DNA from: UBA5216 sp963924885
Lineage (GTDB): Bacteria; Pseudomonadota; Gammaproteobacteria; Burkholderiales; SG8-41
Assembly: GCA_963924885.1 (NCBI GenBank)
Contig: CAWUUY010000317.1
Coordinates: forward strand, 1 to 5,709
DNA length: 5,709 bases
Direction: 5' to 3'
Positions 4,366 through 5,709 of the stretch are shown piece by piece. Position 1 is the first letter of the stretch; each line of letters opens with the position of its first letter. A program made the position numbers and the translations under genes. The notes beneath the pieces were generated by a model. The model searched no databases. It saw only the letters and a program-made list of their open reading frames with translations, and was not told the origin of the DNA.

Positions 4366-5709
4366 ATGAGTTCAACCACCTCGTTTGAAACCCTCATCAT
4401 CGGCGGCGGCATTGCCGGTCTGGTGTGCGGCCTGCGACTCGCCGAGCAAGGCGTGAAAGTCGCCATCCTCGAAAAAGGCGAGACCGACAGATACCTGTGC
4501 AACTCACGCATTTGCGGCGGCGCGTTCCACGTGTCGTATCGCGACGTGATGGAATCACCCGGCATCCTGATGAACGCGATGAAAGGCAAAACGCAGGGCT
4601 TTTCGCGGCAGAGTTTTCTGGATGTGATGGCCAACGAACCCGGCAACACGGTGAACTGGCTGAAGACCAAGGGCCTGCGCTTTATCAAAGTGGGTGATGC
4701 GCCGCATCGACGCACCACGCTGGCGCCGCCCATCGCCACCAAGGGTCGCGATTACTGGCACGGGCGCGGCGGCGACGTGATGCTGCGCACGCTGCACGCG
4801 GAATTGAAAAAGGCTGGCGCAACGCTGCTGCTCGGCACGCGCGCGCTGAATCTGCGCATGGCGGGCAATCAGTGCGTGGGCGTTGAAGCCGAACAGCAAG
4901 GCCAAAAAGTATCGCTGGATGCGCGCAACGTGGTCATCAGCGACGGCGGCTTCCAGGCGAATCTCGATCTGGTGAAGGAATTCATTTCCCCCGCACCCGC
5001 CAAAATCCGCCAGCGCAACGCGCAAACCGCGATGGGCGACGGTCTCACAATGGCGCGCGCGGTCGGCGCGCGACTGGTCGGCATGAACCGCTTTTACGGC
5101 CACATGCTGATTCAGGACGCCATGACCAACGACGACCTGTGGCCGTTTCCGCTGATGGATGATCTGTGCGGCGGCGGCGTGATGGTGGACACCAGCGGCA
5201 AGCGCTTCGTCGATGAAGGCCTGGGCGGCGTCTACCTCGCCAACCACGTGGCCGGCATGCAGGACCCGCTCTCCACCATGGTGATTTTCGACCAGCCGAT
5301 CTGGGAAGGCCCCGGCAAGGAATTCATCACACCCGCCAACCCGCTGATCGTGAGCAACGGCGGCACGGTGCATACGGCGGGTACGATCACGGAACTCGCG
5401 CAAAAGCTGGCGCTACCAGCGGGCATGCTCGAAGCCACGATCAAGCAATACAACGCCGCGGTCGATGCCGGCACCACCGCGCAACTCACTCCCACGCGCA
5501 GCGCCAGCCCGCACAAAGCCTGGCCCGTGCGCAACGCGCCCTTCTACGGCGTGCGCCTCGCGGCAGGCATCACCTACACCATGGGCGGCATCGCCATCGA
5601 CGGCGACAGCCGCGTGCTGGATACCAATGACAACCCGATCACCGGCTTGTATGCAGCGGGTTGCGCGACCGGCGGGCTGGAGGGCGGCGATGCCGTGGGT
5701 TACGTGGGG
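4366..5709 (+). CDS. FAD-dependent dehydrogenase/reductase of the fumarate reductase/tricarballylate dehydrogenase type (3' end outside window)
   Basis: From the ATG at 4366 the frame stays open for 448 codons to the window end; the visible part covers most of a typical 450-500 residue protein. An in-frame TAG at 4330-4332 limits the start to this ATG or a TTG at 4345, and neither has a clear Shine-Dalgarno. The N-terminus is a dinucleotide fold, IIGGGIAGL (11-19, G13-x-G15-x-x-G18), with Glu36 ending the second strand to bind FAD ribose. Further flavoprotein landmarks are GRGGDVML (133-140), VVISDGGFQAN (189-199), AMGDGLTMARAVGA (222-235), DTSGKRFVDEG (275-285, with Arg280 at the place of the proton-donor Arg of flavocytochrome c fumarate reductase), YTMGGIAID (404-412) and a second FAD motif LYAAGCATGGLEGGDAVGY (428-446). 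No signal peptide or heme-binding CxxCH is seen, so it is probably cytoplasmic. Family members reduce or dehydrogenate dicarboxylates, tricarballylate, urocanate or 3-ketosteroids. The substrate here is unknown; the Bug neighbours suggest an organic acid. Confidence 0.92.
   Translation, partial: MSSTTSFETLIIGGGIAGLVCGLRLAEQGVKVAILEKGETDRYLCNSRICGGAFHVSYRDVMESPGILMNAMKGKTQGFSRQSFLDVMANEPGNTVNWLKTKGLRFIKVGDAPHRRTTLAPPIATKGRDYWHGRGGDVMLRTLHAELKKAGATLLLGTRALNLRMAGNQCVGVEAEQQGQKVSLDARNVVISDGGFQANLDLVKEFISPAPAKIRQRNAQTAMGDGLTMARAVGARLVGMNRFYGHMLIQDAMTNDDLWPFPLMDDLCGGGVMVDTSGKRFVDEGLGGVYLANHVAGMQDPLSTMVIFDQPIWEGPGKEFITPANPLIVSNGGTVHTAGTITELAQKLALPAGMLEATIKQYNAAVDAGTTAQLTPTRSASPHKAWPVRNAPFYGVRLAAGITYTMGGIAIDGDSRVLDTNDNPITGLYAAGCATGGLEGGDAVGYVG

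Noticed and set aside
4555..5403. A 282-codon open frame on the - strand
   Set aside because: It is antisense to the flavoprotein gene, which carries FAD-binding and active-site motifs throughout. The translation is low in complexity (many His, Ala, Arg, Gln) and matches no family I know.

Overview
The window is a 5.7-kb, moderately GC-rich (about 60% by eye), gene-dense stretch with every supported gene on the + strand. Two TctC/Bug-type periplasmic binding proteins, a racemase-fold protein next to one of them, and a fumarate-reductase-like flavoprotein are a combination typical of Burkholderiales and related Betaproteobacteria. That placement is an inference from gene content; there is no rRNA or other marker gene here.

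Layout: (1) 3-230, the C-terminal end of an EamA/DMT-type inner-membrane transporter cut by the window edge. (2) 302-1324, a lipoprotein of no assigned function whose C-terminal half looks like the secreted beta-sandwich proteins ending in an 'A-x-W-I-W...DN-x-V' motif. (3) After a short AT-rich gap (1325-1391) that may hold a promoter, a probable operon: an Asp/Glu-racemase-superfamily protein (1392-2198), a first Bug binding protein (2202-3173, only 3 nt away and with its ribosome binding site inside the racemase gene), a second Bug binding protein (3274-4233), and an FAD-dependent dehydrogenase/reductase (4366 to the window end, incomplete). The last gene has no stop codon inside the window but is clearly real.

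How the genes may work together: the Bug proteins would capture a small organic acid in the periplasm, the flavoprotein would oxidise or reduce such an acid in a manner related to fumarate reductase or tricarballylate dehydrogenase, and the racemase-fold protein would isomerise or otherwise process it. No TctA/TctB membrane subunits are visible, so the binding proteins are orphans as far as the window shows. Both enzymes depart from their textbook active sites: the racemase-like protein lacks both catalytic cysteines, and the flavoprotein lacks the His and Arg that bind and protonate fumarate. The cluster therefore probably acts on a substrate that cannot be named from family membership.

Non-coding structure: a perfect 20-bp inverted repeat built from a tandem AAGGATG heptamer separates the two Bug genes (3182-3246); a 13-bp tandem repeat with a 14-nt period lies after the second Bug gene (4246-4272); and a small dyad lies directly before the flavoprotein start (4345-4360). 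No tRNA, rRNA, CRISPR array, insertion sequence or convincing intrinsic terminator was seen. No stretch over 300 bases lacks a gene.
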